DNA of 64,000 bases. Source: Colwellia sp. (GTDB taxonomy: Bacteria; Pseudomonadota; Gammaproteobacteria; Enterobacterales; Alteromonadaceae). Of this stretch, positions 19,497-30,138 are shown one piece after another. Where the stretch lies: positions 372,001-436,000 of the forward strand of contig JABSOZ010000002.1 in assembly GCA_013215295.1 (NCBI GenBank). The letters run 5' to 3'. The notes under the pieces are model-generated. The model searched no databases, was not told where the DNA came from, and saw nothing but the letters and a program-made list of their open reading frames with translations. Both the position numbers and the translations under genes were made by a program. The stretch's first letter is position 1. Each line of letters begins with the position of its first letter.

Positions 19497-20706
19497 TGCG
19501 AGCAAGCCTCCGTTTGATATTTCCTTGAACGACAAAATAGTCGAAAAGAGGAGCAAACAAGTTAGCGAATAAAATAGCTAACATCATACCTTCTGGGAAT
19601 GCAGGGTTAACAACACGTACCAAGACGACCATTACGCCAACCAATGCACCAAACCAGTATTTACCGGTGTTAGTGAATGAAGCTGAAACAGGGTCTGTTG
19701 CCATAAACATCATACCGAAAGCAAAACCACCAGTGACTAAATGCCAATACCACGGCATAGCAAACATTGCGTTAGTCTCGCTACCAATACTGTTAAACAT
19801 CAATGCAGTAAGCACCATACCAACGAAAACACCTAAAACGATACGCCATGAAGCAATACCTTTATAGAGAATGTATGCGCCACCTAGTAAAATTGCGGCA
19901 GTTGACACTTCACCTACAGAACCAGGAATAAAGCCCCAAAATGCATTCCACCATGATTCACTCATCGCTAAACCATTTACAGCAAAATCTAAGCTTCCAG
20001 AAGCAGCTGCACTTAATGCTGTAGCACCAGAGAAACCGTCAACGGCAACCCAAGCTGCATCACCAGAAATCTCACCTGGGTAAGCGAAGAATAAAAACGC
20101 ACGACCCGCTAATGCAGGGTTCAAGAAGTTTTTACCCGTACCACCAAATACTTCTTTGGCGATAACAATACCAAAAGTAATACCGATAGCCACTTGCCAT
20201 AAAGGAATTGACGCAGGAAGAATTAAAGCAAATAGAATTGAGCTAACAAAGAATCCTTCGTTAACTTCATGCTTACGAACAGAAGCAAATAAAACTTCCC
20301 AAAAGCCACCAACAATAAAGGTAGTTGCATAAATAGGTAAGAAAAACATTGCGCCATAGAGCATCATGCTGAAGCAACCAGACTCAGCCGATAAACTACC
20401 ACCAATAAATTCAAACAAGCCTACTTGCCAGCTGTCGGGTAAAGCATAACCTGCAGCTAATGCTTCAGTTGCTTGAAAACCAATGTTGTACATACCAAAA
20501 AACATGGCAGGAAAAACTGCTAACCATACCGTGATCATGATACGTTTTAAGTCAATACTATCGCGAACGTGAGTTTGACCTTTGTTCACTTGACCTGGAG
20601 TAAATAACCCAGTGGCTACAGCTTCGTATAAAGCGTACCACGTTTCTAGCTTACCGCCTTTTTCAAATTGCGGTTCAATATCTTCAATAAACTTTTTCAA
20701 GCCCAT
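19489..20706 (-). CDS. nqrB: Na+-NQR subunit B (covalent FMN, riboflavin)
   Basis: 405-residue multi-spanning subunit that forms the Na+ channel part of the pump. The FMN-accepting motif is GFSGATAL, with Thr about residue 229. The N-terminus [20 protein letters not shown] is typical. ATG 20706 is chosen over 20739 because it falls 2 nt after the nqrA stop and matches the family. Confidence 0.97.
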   Translation of the reverse strand: MGLKKFIEDIEPQFEKGGKLETWYALYEAVATGLFTPGQVNKGQTHVRDSIDLKRIMITVWLAVFPAMFFGMYNIGFQATEALAAGYALPDSWQVGLFEFIGGSLSAESGCFSMMLYGAMFFLPIYATTFIVGGFWEVLFASVRKHEVNEGFFVSSILFALILPASIPLWQVAIGITFGIVIAKEVFGGTGKNFLNPALAGRAFLFFAYPGEISGDAAWVAVDGFSGATALSAAASGSLDFAVNGLAMSESWWNAFWGFIPGSVGEVSTAAILLGGAYILYKGIASWRIVLGVFVGMVLTALMFNSIGSETNAMFAMPWYWHLVTGGFAFGMMFMATDPVSASFTNTGKYWFGALVGVMVVLVRVVNPAFPEGMMLAILFANLFAPLFDYFVVQGNIKRRLARNV

Positions 20707-20708
20707 GA

Positions 20709-22046
20709 CTAACCTTCCTTCTCTATTGTGGTTAGGCATTCACGTAGAATAACGCCGTAATCTGTTTTGCCTGGGCAAACAAATGTACATAAGGCTAAAT
20801 CTTCTTCGTCAAGCTCTAAAGCACCAAGTTGTTGCGCGCCGTCGGTATCACCGGCACATAAGTCACGCAATAACATTGTTGGGAGAATATCTAATGGCAT
20901 AACGCGTTCAAAGTTACCAATTGGCACCATGGCACGAGGACTGCCGTTAGTTGTTGTGGTCATATTGAATAATTTCTTAGGGAAGAAATGAGACATATAT
21001 GCGCGTGTTACCGAGAACTTATTAGGACCTGGGTACATGTAACCAATAAATTCTTTCTCACGACCTTCTAAGATCAACGAAAGCTGTACATGATAACGAC
21101 CTAAATACGCGTGAACACCTTTAGAACCAGCACCGAGAAGTAAAGAACCAGATACAACTCGTAATTCACCGTCAGCAGTTTCGCCAGCAATTAATTCGTC
21201 AGTATTAGCGCCGACAAGCGTACGTACTAAACGTGGGTTCTTGGCCGCAGGACCTGCAAGTGAAATAATACGAGTATTATTTAATTCACCAGTCGTGAAT
21301 AATTGTCCGAAAGCAATAACATCTTGGTAGCCTAAGCTCCATGCAAATTTTGTAGCGCTTACTGGCTTCAAGAAATGCATATGAGTGCCAACTAAACCTG
21401 CAGGATGTTTCCCTGCAAATTCGTTAACTAGTACGTTAGCTTCAACAGGAATATTTGCACCCGGTGCTTTACTAACAAAAACGTCACCACTCGTTAAACG
21501 AGAAAGAACAGTTAAACCATTTTTAAAGGCTTCACTTTGTTCGTTAATAATCACTTCAGGATTAGCTGCTAAAGGATTAGTATCCATTGCACTAACAAAA
21601 ATCGCGATAGGAGTTGAGTCTATTGCAGGAACTTTACTAAAAGGACGTGTACGTAATGCTGTCCATAAACCTGAATTAACAAGATTACTAACAACGTCTT
21701 CACGTTTTATTGAGCTAAGTTCTTTAGTTGTGTATGAAGTAAACGTTTCTTGCTCATCGCCGTCAATTGAAATGACGACTGATTGCAAAACACGTTTTTC
21801 ACCACGGTTAATTTCTTTAACAACACCGGCAGCATGAGCTGTGAATTTAACGCCAGGGTTCTTTTTATCTTCAAAAAGAACCTGACCTTTTTTAACACGA
21901 TCATCCACTTTAACAAACATGGTTGGTCGCATACCCACAAACTCTTCACCTAATGTTGCAACGGTTTTGATGGCGTTGCCATCATGGATTACTTGCTGGG
22001 GAGAACCAACGACAGGAACATCCAGACCTTTTTTTATTGTAATCAT
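20709..22046 (-). CDS. nqrA: Na+-NQR subunit A
   Basis: 445-residue peripheral cytoplasmic subunit of the pump, associated with ubiquinone and inhibitor binding. The N-terminus [18 protein letters not shown] is diagnostic of NqrA; an upstream start at 22085 would add 13 unrelated residues. It is the first gene of the six-gene operon. Confidence 0.97.
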   Translation of the reverse strand: MITIKKGLDVPVVGSPQQVIHDGNAIKTVATLGEEFVGMRPTMFVKVDDRVKKGQVLFEDKKNPGVKFTAHAAGVVKEINRGEKRVLQSVVISIDGDEQETFTSYTTKELSSIKREDVVSNLVNSGLWTALRTRPFSKVPAIDSTPIAIFVSAMDTNPLAANPEVIINEQSEAFKNGLTVLSRLTSGDVFVSKAPGANIPVEANVLVNEFAGKHPAGLVGTHMHFLKPVSATKFAWSLGYQDVIAFGQLFTTGELNNTRIISLAGPAAKNPRLVRTLVGANTDELIAGETADGELRVVSGSLLLGAGSKGVHAYLGRYHVQLSLILEGREKEFIGYMYPGPNKFSVTRAYMSHFFPKKLFNMTTTTNGSPRAMVPIGNFERVMPLDILPTMLLRDLCAGDTDGAQQLGALELDEEDLALCTFVCPGKTDYGVILRECLTTIEKEG

Positions 22047-22478
22047 AAACACATGCACTACTTTTGATGGGAGTATCAAAACCAATTATTCACTCACCTT
22101 AACCAAGCTAAAAATAATTTCTTATTAGAAAACTCGTTAGGTAGAGCTAATTATCGATTTCAGTGTATTTCAGTAAGTGACTTTATTTTTATTACTAACA
22201 TTAAGCGTTAGTTAATAAGAGAAAAGCCCCACTGGACTAAGTTAAAATTTCTGGCGCGATTTTAGCACAAAAGCTCTAAACCTATCTACGCTCTCTGTTA
22301 CTTTAAATTACAATTTAGTTGAATATTATTGATTTAGCTCGTTTATCATCCAAAAACATTTTATTAATCGAGAAATTTAAAATATATCTCTTAGTTTTAA
22401 ACAAAATATTGTTTAAGCACAAAGAGTTAAATGCAATTGATTATCATTCGCAATAGATTTTATTTTACTCCTAAATAC
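22047..22478. other. nqr upstream region
   Basis: About 430 nt without a gene between nqrA and the fabV terminator. On the minus strand TAAAAT (22259-22264) followed by a GC-rich CGCGCC resembles a -10 region, with no good -35. This would leave a leader of roughly 200 nt. A small inverted repeat ACTAAC/GTTAGT (22194-22199, 22207-22212) lies inside that leader. Regulatory assignment is tentative. Confidence 0.35.
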
Positions 22479-22507
22479 AAAAAGCCGACAGTAAGTGTCG
22501 GCTTTTT
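22479..22507 (-). terminator. fabV terminator
   Basis: AAAAAGCCGACA (22479-22490) and TGTCGGCTTTTT (22496-22507) form a perfect 12-bp stem with a GTAAG loop, directly downstream of fabV. The A-run on the other side makes it usable in both directions. Confidence 0.9.
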
Positions 22508-22544
22508 AATCAATAACGCGTTAAGTTAGCGTAAAAGTTGAAAA

Positions 22545-23735
22545 CTAAAGTAGATTATTAATCTCATATAACGGGTTGATGTCGGCGTCGTAGTCAACAC
22601 CTTCGATACCAAAACCAAACAGTTTTAAGAATTCTTGATGATAACTAACATAGTCAGTTAACTCGTCAATTGAATCAGAATCTACTGTGTTCCAAATATC
22701 TGTCACACGTTGCTGAACACTGTCTTCAAGTTCTTTATGGTTTTGACGGTAACGATTTTGATCGTCTAAACGTGGTGTTTCACTGTATATATTATCAATG
22801 AACAAGTTTTGAATTTGCTCGATACAACCTTCATAAGTACCATCAGCTTTCATCACTTTGAACATGGCTGAAATATAAAGTGGCATAATTGGAATAGCAG
22901 AACTTGCTTGAGTCACAACTGCGTTCAAAGAAGTAACATGTGCTTCACCGTTAATACTTGCTGTTGCACTATTAATAGCGCTTGCAGCACGATCTAAATC
23001 TTCTTTCGCTTTACCTATAGTCGCTTTACCGTATATTGGCCACGTTAACTCTTTACCAATATAGGTGTAAGCAACCGATTTAAAGCCTTTCGATAAAACG
23101 CCAGCGTCATTCAACGCGTTAATCCATAGTTCCCAATCAGCGCCCCCCATTACATCAATGGTGCCTTGTATTTCTTCTTCGTTGGCCGCTTCAACAGAAA
23201 TTTCATCAATGGTGCGTTTAGATGTATTTAAATTTTTAGTCGTAACGCTTTGCCCGATAGGTTTTAAGGTTGAAGAATAGACTTCACCTGTATCTGGATC
23301 AGTACGACGCGGAGAAGCTAATGAATAAACGATGAGGTCTATTTCGCCCAATTCGGCCTTAATGGTTTCAATCGCTTTCGCTTTTATTTCATGAGAAAAC
23401 GCATCGCCATTAATATTTTTTGACCAAATACCCGCTTCATCTGCTGCTGCTTGAAAAGCAGAAGTGTTGTACCAGCCAGCGGAACCTGTTTTTCTCTCCG
23501 TTGGCGGTTTTTCGAAGAAGATACCCAGTGTTTTAGCATTATTACCAAATGCAGCTGTAATACGAGTAGAGAGACCGTATCCGGTTGATGCACCGATAAC
23601 TAACACATTTTTTGGTTTAGCATCGGCTTGCTGAGTAGCCTTTACATAAGCAATTTGCTCATTTATATGAGCTTCACAACCTACTGGGTGTGCATTGGTA
23701 CAAATAAAACCACGAATTTTAGGTTTGATAACCAT
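22545..23735 (-). CDS. fabV: Enoyl-ACP reductase FabV
   Basis: 396-residue NADH-dependent enoyl-ACP/trans-2-enoyl-CoA reductase, the last reduction step in fatty-acid elongation. The N-terminus MVIKPKIRGFICTNAHP is diagnostic. The nucleotide-binding motif is VIGASTGYGLSTR, and the catalytic Tyr-x8-Lys is seen in IYGKATIGKAK. FabV enzymes are generally insensitive to triclosan. AAAGG precedes the ATG. No fabI is in the window, so whether FabV is the sole enzyme cannot be judged. Confidence 0.97.
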   Translation of the reverse strand: MVIKPKIRGFICTNAHPVGCEAHINEQIAYVKATQQADAKPKNVLVIGASTGYGLSTRITAAFGNNAKTLGIFFEKPPTERKTGSAGWYNTSAFQAAADEAGIWSKNINGDAFSHEIKAKAIETIKAELGEIDLIVYSLASPRRTDPDTGEVYSSTLKPIGQSVTTKNLNTSKRTIDEISVEAANEEEIQGTIDVMGGADWELWINALNDAGVLSKGFKSVAYTYIGKELTWPIYGKATIGKAKEDLDRAASAINSATASINGEAHVTSLNAVVTQASSAIPIMPLYISAMFKVMKADGTYEGCIEQIQNLFIDNIYSETPRLDDQNRYRQNHKELEDSVQQRVTDIWNTVDSDSIDELTDYVSYHQEFLKLFGFGIEGVDYDADINPLYEINNLL

Positions 23736-23905
23736 AAGAAGACCTTTTAATTAATATTATTTTTATCGCCAAACGACTTAGCAATCTAATAATAATTGAA
23801 TATTTATTGCGACATAATTTAAAAATTGTCGCTTAGTTTACGCTGCTGAAAAAAATATGAGGTATGACCAGTGAAGTTTTACCTCAATATTTATACTCAA
23901 ACCCG

Positions 23906-25012
23906 TTATCTGTTTTGATAATATGCTTTCAATGTTAAGTCATTGTACTCACGCATTGACGTTAAAAACGCGCTATACGACTGCCAAACTTTCGCAAAAC
24001 CTGCATCATTGGCAACCTGCTCTGCTAGTACTTCGTTTGTATGTTTCTTTAGCTCCCTCATCACTTCAGGTGGAAATTCACGTAGTTTCACTTTGTGCTT
24101 TTCAACTAAGGTTTTCAAAGCAATATTATTGCGCGCATTATACTCATCAAGCATATCTTGATTTACAGCACGTGCAGCTACTTCAATAATTTTTTGTAAA
24201 TCTTTAGGTAATTCAGCAAGTGCCTCTGCATTGACTAAAAATTCTAAATTAGTACCCGTTTCATGCCAAACAGAGCTGTAATAATATTCTGCAGCTTGAT
24301 GAAAGCCGAAAGCCAAATCATTATAGGGTCCCACCCATTCAGAGGCATCAATAGCTCCACTTTGTAATGAAGAGAATATTTCACCGCCAGTCAAGGTAAC
24401 AGGTATGCCTCCTGCACGCTTAAGTACTTCTCCACCAAGACCTGGGATGCGCATTTTCAAACCTTTCAAATCATCCATGGAGTTGATTTCTTTTTTAAAC
24501 CAACCCGCAAACTGAGCGCCAGAATTACCGCCAGCCATAGGTACGATACCAAAAGGCTGATACAGCTCTTTCCAAAGCTCTAAACCACCACCATAATGCA
24601 ACCATGCATTTATTTCAGTCGCGGTCATACCAAAAGGAATTGCGCTAAAAATAGGTGATGCTGGAATTTTACCTTTCCAATAATAAGCGCCACTGTGCCC
24701 CATTTGAACTGTACCTTGAGATACCGCATCGAAGACTTCAAAGCCTGGGACTAATTCACCGGAACCATAAACTTTCACGGTTAATCTTCCGTTACTCATT
24801 TCATCAACGTATTGAGAGAATTTTTCAGGCCCCATGCCTAACCCAGGAAAGTTCTTAGGCCAAGAGGTGACCATTTTCCACTGGTAAGTTTTTGTAACGT
24901 TCTCTTCAACATTCGTCGATGCTGTACTTTTTTCCTCTCCACATGCATTCAATAAAAACACACTAGCAATAATCGTTAACGTTAGTCTTTTGAAGCTATT
25001 TGTAATATTCAT
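23906..25012 (-). CDS. TRAP transporter substrate-binding protein (probable lipoprotein)
   Basis: 368-residue DctP-type extracytoplasmic binding protein. The signal sequence ends in a lipobox (FLLNAC), suggesting it is lipid-anchored rather than freely periplasmic. The mature part starts WKMVTSWPKNFPGLG and contains the substrate-clamping Arg region LKMRIPGLGGEVLKRAGG and the SSLQSGAIDASEWVGPYND motif. This sequence type belongs to the TakP-like group (2-oxo acids and related), rather than the C4-dicarboxylate DctP or sialic-acid SiaP groups. Substrate is inferred. It is the last gene of the dctQ-dctM-dctP set, 17 nt after the large permease. Confidence 0.9.
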   Translation of the reverse strand: MNITNSFKRLTLTIIASVFLLNACGEEKSTASTNVEENVTKTYQWKMVTSWPKNFPGLGMGPEKFSQYVDEMSNGRLTVKVYGSGELVPGFEVFDAVSQGTVQMGHSGAYYWKGKIPASPIFSAIPFGMTATEINAWLHYGGGLELWKELYQPFGIVPMAGGNSGAQFAGWFKKEINSMDDLKGLKMRIPGLGGEVLKRAGGIPVTLTGGEIFSSLQSGAIDASEWVGPYNDLAFGFHQAAEYYYSSVWHETGTNLEFLVNAEALAELPKDLQKIIEVAARAVNQDMLDEYNARNNIALKTLVEKHKVKLREFPPEVMRELKKHTNEVLAEQVANDAGFAKVWQSYSAFLTSMREYNDLTLKAYYQNR

Positions 25013-25029
25013 TTTCAGTACTTCCTTCC

Positions 25030-26415
25030 CTATCCATAAATAACATGAGGTAACCAGGTTATTAACTCAGGCCATAGCGCCAGCATTAATAACAAAAATA
25101 TTTGAATTATAATAAACGGAATAACACCACGATAAATATCCGCAGTTTTTACCGCTTTATCTGCAACACCCCGTAAATAAAACAATGCAAAACCAAAAGG
25201 CGGGGTTAAAAATGAGGTTTGTAAATTAATCGCAATCATTATGCCCAACCAAATAGGATCGAGTCCCATCGCTAATAAAATTGGAGCGACGATTGGCACG
25301 ACCACAAACGTTATTTCAATGAAGTCGAGGATAAAACCGAGTAAAAATATGACAAGCATGACAATAAGCGTGGCGCCGAGCAGACCGCCAGGCATCTGAG
25401 CAAAGAATCCTTGAATCAATTCTTCACCACCAAAACCTCGAAAGACTAAAGAAAACAATGATGCACCGATGAGAATTAAAAACACCATTGAGGTGATTTT
25501 TAATGTGTTTTGCATAACCGATGTTAAATTTTGTAATGTTAGCTGTTTTTGCCAGAGTGCAAGCAATGTTGCTCCCATTGCGCCAACACCTGCAGCCTCT
25601 GTTGGCGTAGCAAACCCAAAAAGTATGGAACCTAATACCGCAAACATTAATAACAAAGGAGGTATTAATGCGCTAAAGACAACTTGAATTTTTGTTCTAC
25701 CCTCAGAAATACTTTCTACTGCATCCGCTTTTATACTGGGTACCATTTCAGGTTTAAAAATAGCAAGACCTATACAATAAGCCATATAGAGTAATACCAA
25801 TATAAAACCAGGAATAACGGCACCCGCAAACAAGTCGCCAACAGAAACCGTTTCGGGGCTAAAAATCCCCATATCTAATTGTGCTTTTTGGTAAGCACTC
25901 GACAATACATCACCCAATAAAACTAAGGCTATTGACGGCGGAATGATCTGTCCAAGTGTACCCGTGGCGCAAATAACTCCGGTGGAAAACTTAACGTCAT
26001 AACCACGTTTTAACATGGTAGGTAATGATAAAAGCCCCATGGTTACAACGGTCGCTCCAACGATTCCTGTACTAGCAGCGAGCAACATACCGACCAAAAT
26101 CACTGAAATACCTAAACCACCACGATACTTACCAAACAACATGGTCATAGCATCTAATAAATTCTCAGCAATTTTCGACCGCTCTAACATCGAACCCATA
26201 AACACAAATAAAGGCACTGCCAATAACGTTTGATTATTAATAATGCCAAATAGTCGATTGGGTAAGGCGCCAAGAAATGCAGGGTCAAATACGCCAACGC
26301 CAATACCTATACCGGCAAATAATAAAGCCGTTCCCGCTAATGATAATGCCACAGGATACCCAAGCAATAGAACAAAACAGACCACAACAAACATTACAAA
26401 TGCGAGATATTCCAT
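25030..26415 (-). CDS. TRAP transporter large permease (DctM type)
   Basis: 461-residue DctM-family permease with about 12-13 membrane helices. It performs Na+-coupled uptake of the organic acid delivered by the binding protein. Typical motifs include GSMLERSKIAENLLD, ASTGIVGATVVTMGLLSLP and TGTLGQIIPPSIALVLLGD. Its ATG shares a base with the dctQ stop (TAATG), so the two permease subunits are translated in step. Confidence 0.95.
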   Translation of the reverse strand: MEYLAFVMFVVVCFVLLLGYPVALSLAGTALLFAGIGIGVGVFDPAFLGALPNRLFGIINNQTLLAVPLFVFMGSMLERSKIAENLLDAMTMLFGKYRGGLGISVILVGMLLAASTGIVGATVVTMGLLSLPTMLKRGYDVKFSTGVICATGTLGQIIPPSIALVLLGDVLSSAYQKAQLDMGIFSPETVSVGDLFAGAVIPGFILVLLYMAYCIGLAIFKPEMVPSIKADAVESISEGRTKIQVVFSALIPPLLLMFAVLGSILFGFATPTEAAGVGAMGATLLALWQKQLTLQNLTSVMQNTLKITSMVFLILIGASLFSLVFRGFGGEELIQGFFAQMPGGLLGATLIVMLVIFLLGFILDFIEITFVVVPIVAPILLAMGLDPIWLGIMIAINLQTSFLTPPFGFALFYLRGVADKAVKTADIYRGVIPFIIIQIFLLLMLALWPELITWLPHVIYG

Positions 26416-26963
26416 TATTCAGATACTTCTTTTTCTAATGACGGGTGTTTGCTCTTAGATAAAAGCGTGTGCAAATTACGACAAATTTCCGATATTCCTT
26501 GTAAGGACAAGCTGACAGCCAAAAGAAGAAGTAAACTTTTACTCAGGTAAACCAGCGGTAAACCACCCGCTTCTGGAGACTTTTCCATAATTCGCCATGA
26601 GGTTGCTACATAGTCAAAACTGATATAAAAAATAAATATACATACCGGTAGTAAGAGAAATAAAGCGCCTAAAAGATTGACTAACGCTTGACCTTTAATT
26701 GAAAAATTCTGATAAAAAATATCTACCCGAACATGACCGTCCGCTTTTAAGGTATAAGCTGCGCCGAGCATAAAAACAGTACCATGAAAATATAATACAG
26801 ATTCTTGCATGCCAATCCAGCCAACATTAAAGCCGTATCTCAGTACAACAATAAGAAAAGTAAGCAAAACCATAAAGAGTGTAAGCCATGAAATAAGTTT
26901 ACCGGTGTTATCAGTGATCTTATCGATAAAGCCAGTTACATGGGCTAACCAATTGAGCAACAT
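26415..26963 (-). CDS. TRAP transporter small permease (DctQ type)
   Basis: 182-residue four-helix membrane subunit of the TRAP permease. Family features include GWIGMQESVLYFHGTVFMLG and KADGHVRVDIFY. I chose ATG 26963, with GGAA at the right spacing, rather than the TTG at 26975. It is the first gene of the operon. Confidence 0.92.
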   Translation of the reverse strand: MLLNWLAHVTGFIDKITDNTGKLISWLTLFMVLLTFLIVVLRYGFNVGWIGMQESVLYFHGTVFMLGAAYTLKADGHVRVDIFYQNFSIKGQALVNLLGALFLLLPVCIFIFYISFDYVATSWRIMEKSPEAGGLPLVYLSKSLLLLLAVSLSLQGISEICRNLHTLLSKSKHPSLEKEVSE

Positions 26964-27072
26964 ACTTGTTTCCAATATTAATCGTTTTAGTTTTGTAATG
27001 GGTAAGAATAAATAACAGGTATTTAACGAGAAGTGAATACAATTTTGAAGTGTTACTTATACAAGTGTATAA

Positions 27073-27098
27073 AACGCTAACTATTCTGAATTAGCGTT
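27073..27098 (-). terminator. Possible bolA terminator
   Basis: AACGCTAA (27073-27080) pairs with TTAGCGTT (27091-27098) around a 10-nt loop. Read on the minus strand the stem runs into TTTTATA, about 25 nt after the bolA stop. The stem is short. Confidence 0.5.
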
Positions 27099-27121
27099 CT
27101 AATAGTAAGTATTCTATAACA

Positions 27122-27445
27122 TTATGTCGAATTTTTCCCACCACCTAAGCATTTAGGTGATAGTGGTGTATTATCCGCATAATATTTTTCCCATTCATCT
27201 TTAGTATAAGTATGAAGCGCTAATGCGTGTATTTTTTCAGCAAGTTCTGTTGAAAGTATGGTATTGATTGCGCGATGACGTTTTATTAAGCGTTCACCGA
27301 CAAAATCATCAGAAACTATAATGACTTTAAAGTGAGACTCACTACCTGGCGCAACATTATGTTGGTGGCTTTCGTTAATCACATCGAGATGCATTGGGGA
27401 AAATGCGGAAAGAAGTTTTTGTTCGATTACAGCTTCAATGGTCAT
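27122..27445 (-). CDS. bolA: BolA-family protein
   Basis: 107-residue BolA protein, a stress-linked regulator that pairs with monothiol glutaredoxin in iron-sulfur metabolism and can bind DNA. The fold signature is seen in [20 protein letters not shown], then [19 protein letters not shown] and [10 protein letters not shown], with the conserved His and Arg residues. It is divergent from rlmG. A YajG-like gene lies two genes away, echoing the yajG-bolA pairing of E. coli. Confidence 0.92.
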   Translation of the reverse strand: MTIEAVIEQKLLSAFSPMHLDVINESHQHNVAPGSESHFKVIIVSDDFVGERLIKRHRAINTILSTELAEKIHALALHTYTKDEWEKYYADNTPLSPKCLGGGKNST

Positions 27446-27695
27446 TATTAAATTCCTGACGTTGTTGTTCTGAGTAGAGTCATTTTAGTTTGTTAGGCCA
27501 AATATGCCATCAGTCCGGATGGCTATATAAACGATTTTTGCAAAATTTATGAGTAAACAATTGGCTGTATTGAGAAAAACATTCCTCAATTTATAAAATA
27601 ATTTTAACAGCACAAAGCAACTATCACTAGCTCAATTACATATATTTTGTCACAATAGACAACATTCTTCTAGGTGAAAATCGAACCTCTTCATT

Positions 27696-28847
27696 ATGAT
27701 CAGCCCTTTTATTGTTAACGCCGATGGTGTTTACGACAAGAACCTTTTTTTAGATCGCTTTCCTGTTGGTCAAGTTAACCGAGCTCTCGTTGCTTGGGAC
27801 GCATCCGACGAATATTTGATCAATTATGTTATTGAGCAAAATTTGGCTGATAGTCAACATAGCTTATTAATTTACAATGATAATTTTGGTGCAATTACGG
27901 CTAACTTTACTCAGTCAAATGTCACGACTGTCTCAGATTCTTGGATCAGTAAACAAGGGTTACAATATAATATTGAGCAAAACGGTTTATCGCTCGACAA
28001 TATTACCCAATTATCTAGCTTAGATAGTTTGCCAGAAAATATCACCGTAGTATTGTACAAAATACCTAAAAGTAAATCGTTAATGATTGATCAACTTTTA
28101 GCGATAAAATCGAAATATAATCAGAAACTTATTTTTATCGCTGCCGATAAAGCGAAAGACATTCACAGTTCAACTTTAAAATTATTTGAAAAGTACCTAG
28201 GTACAACTAAAACGTCTTTAGCGGTAAAAAAATCACGTTTAGTATTTTCTCAGCTGGATAATGAGCAAGTTTTATCTTCGCCATTCCCGACCGTTTGGCC
28301 ATTAGAAAGCACACCATTTATTATCAGCAATCATTCTGGGGTCTATGCCCGTGAAAAGCTAGATATTGGTGCTAGACACTTTATGAAAAACCTTCCTGAA
28401 GTAAAATCAGGTATGCGTGTTATTGATTTAGGTTGTGGCAATGGTGTTATTGGTTTAACGGTATTAGCGCAACAGCCAGAGGCAATGGTTACTTTTGTAG
28501 ATGAGTCATATATGGCAGTTGATTCCGCAAAAGAGAATATCTCTAAGAATTTACCTGACCTATTTCAGCAATGTGAATTTACCATTAATGACTGTTTGGC
28601 AGATGTAGAACCTAATAGCGTCGATTTAGTTTTATGTAACCCTCCTTTTCATCAGCAAAATGCGACAACTGACCATATTGCTTGGCAGATGTTTCGTGAT
28701 AGCCATCGTGTATTAAAGAAAGGTGGTGAGTTACGTATTATCGGAAACCGGCAATTAGGTTACCATATTAAACTTAAACGACTTTTTGGGAATGAAAAAA
28801 TCATTGCTAGTAACGATAAATTTGTCACTCTTTCAGCCATAAAATAA
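27696..28847 (+). CDS. rlmG: 23S rRNA (guanine-1835-N2)-methyltransferase
   Basis: 383-residue protein matching RlmG (E. coli YgjO, 378) over its length. The N-terminal half is a degenerate methyltransferase-like domain (RALVAWDASDEYLI, KARDIHSSTLKLFEKYLG-type segment). The C-terminal half is catalytic, with the SAM motif DLGCGNGVIGLTVL and the N2-guanine motif NPPFHQ. The adjacent text IVDES-like FVDESYMAVDSA also fits RlmG rather than RsmC. Confidence 0.93.
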   Translation: MISPFIVNADGVYDKNLFLDRFPVGQVNRALVAWDASDEYLINYVIEQNLADSQHSLLIYNDNFGAITANFTQSNVTTVSDSWISKQGLQYNIEQNGLSLDNITQLSSLDSLPENITVVLYKIPKSKSLMIDQLLAIKSKYNQKLIFIAADKAKDIHSSTLKLFEKYLGTTKTSLAVKKSRLVFSQLDNEQVLSSPFPTVWPLESTPFIISNHSGVYAREKLDIGARHFMKNLPEVKSGMRVIDLGCGNGVIGLTVLAQQPEAMVTFVDESYMAVDSAKENISKNLPDLFQQCEFTINDCLADVEPNSVDLVLCNPPFHQQNATTDHIAWQMFRDSHRVLKKGGELRIIGNRQLGYHIKLKRLFGNEKIIASNDKFVTLSAIK

Positions 28848-28863
28848 TGGGATCAGTCAAATA

Positions 28864-29460
28864 ATGAAAATTGTATTAATTAACAATAAACTTAAAACAT
28901 TAGCAGCGACCACTGTGTTTGTTTTACTTACCGCTTGTGCCAACAAACCCACTCATGTAGTTATTGCTCCTGATTTAAGCATAACCAATAGCCCATCAAA
29001 CCAAACTCAATATCAAAACAAACAAGCAAGTATCGTCGTTACTGATATGCGCAGTGCTCAACACGTAGTACAAATTTTGAGAAAAGATGAAGCGGCAGAG
29101 ATTTATTCAAGCCAACAACCTTTAAGCAATATCATCAAGCAAACGCTAATATCTGAATTTAAACAGCAAGGCTTAGCAATAAATGCTCAAGCTAGTAATG
29201 CGATTGAAATTATTATTGAGAATAGTTTAATCAGCGTACAGCAAGAAATGATGAAGTATAAAGTTAACAACGAAATCGTGATCCTTGTAAAAGTAAATAA
29301 TGGTAAACAAACATTAAGTAATACTTTTAAAGTTCGTGGTACAAGTGAAGGCCCATTAAGTGCAGACATTGCTGTATTAGAGCGTGATTTCAATCAACAA
29401 CTGACAAGTTTATTAACGCAAATCATCAGTAATGTTGAAATAAGAAGTTTTATAAAATAA
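28864..29460 (+). CDS. YajG-family lipoprotein
   Basis: 198-residue lipoprotein with lipobox LLTAC. The layout and end (NVEIRSFIK) resemble E. coli YajG (HEFIKQ), a conserved outer-membrane lipoprotein of unknown function. It starts 16 nt after rlmG and is probably co-transcribed with it and the following cyclophilin. Confidence 0.75.
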   Translation: MKIVLINNKLKTLAATTVFVLLTACANKPTHVVIAPDLSITNSPSNQTQYQNKQASIVVTDMRSAQHVVQILRKDEAAEIYSSQQPLSNIIKQTLISEFKQQGLAINAQASNAIEIIIENSLISVQQEMMKYKVNNEIVILVKVNNGKQTLSNTFKVRGTSEGPLSADIAVLERDFNQQLTSLLTQIISNVEIRSFIK

Positions 29461-29491
29461 CGTTTAATTAACGACTACAGAAGAAATTATC

Positions 29492-30073
29492 ATGATACGT
29501 TTACTTTTTTTATTCATATTTTTATCGAGCACTGTCGCAGCAAAAAACATTGCGATTGATCCTGACAACTTATTTCCCCTCGTAAAGTTAGAAACGTCAA
29601 AAGGAGTAATTATTGTTGAGTTAGATCGTATTCGTGCCCCTTTAACGGTTGATAACTTTTTAATGTATGTCGTTAAAGGTGAGTACAACAATACGATTTT
29701 TCATCGTGTTGTCGCTGATTTTATTGTGCAAGGTGGTGGTTATGATGAAAACTTTAATGCAAAAAAAGTTGATGGTGATATCGCTAATGAGTCAGGTAAT
29801 GGTTTAAAAAATATCATAGGTACAATTGCTATGGCGAAAGAGAACCGTCCTCACACAGCAAATCGTCAATTCTTTTTTAATACTGCAGACAATAAAAGCT
29901 TAGATCCTGGACGTCGTTGGGGATATACCGTATTTGGCGCCATTGTTGAAGGCCAAGAGGTTGTAGATTCAATGAATTTAGTAAAAACTGAATACAATGA
30001 TGGAATGGGCTGGGATGATGTCCCTATAGAACCGATTACATTAATTAAAGCAACATTACTACCAGCTGAATAA
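29492..30073 (+). CDS. Exported cyclophilin-type peptidyl-prolyl isomerase
   Basis: 193-residue cyclophilin with an N-terminal signal peptide (LLFLFIFLSSTVAAK), so periplasmic like PpiA. Core motifs are present: VKLETSKGVIIVELD, NTIFHRVVADFIVQGGG, GTIAMAKE, TANRQFFFNTADN and YTVFGAIVEG. It catalyses cis-trans isomerisation at proline bonds during folding of exported proteins. Confidence 0.92.
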   Translation: MIRLLFLFIFLSSTVAAKNIAIDPDNLFPLVKLETSKGVIIVELDRIRAPLTVDNFLMYVVKGEYNNTIFHRVVADFIVQGGGYDENFNAKKVDGDIANESGNGLKNIIGTIAMAKENRPHTANRQFFFNTADNKSLDPGRRWGYTVFGAIVEGQEVVDSMNLVKTEYNDGMGWDDVPIEPITLIKATLLPAE

Positions 30074-30100
30074 ATCGCATCCGCTTTCCTACCTCTTAGA

Positions 30101-30138
30101 CAGAATCGTTCAATAAATAAACTTATTGAACGATTCTG
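30101..30138. repeat. Perfect 16-bp inverted repeat after the cyclophilin gene
   Basis: CAGAATCGTTCAATAA (30101-30116) and TTATTGAACGATTCTG (30123-30138) are exact complements with a 6-nt loop. No T-run follows on the plus strand. It could stabilise the mRNA 3' end or act as a weak terminator for rlmG-yajG-ppi. Confidence 0.7.

Noticed and set aside
21385-21837. 150-codon plus-strand frame antisense to nqrA
   Set aside because: Shadow of the highly conserved nqrA coding sequence; similar shadows lie opposite nqrB, nqrF, lysS, prfB and ptsP.
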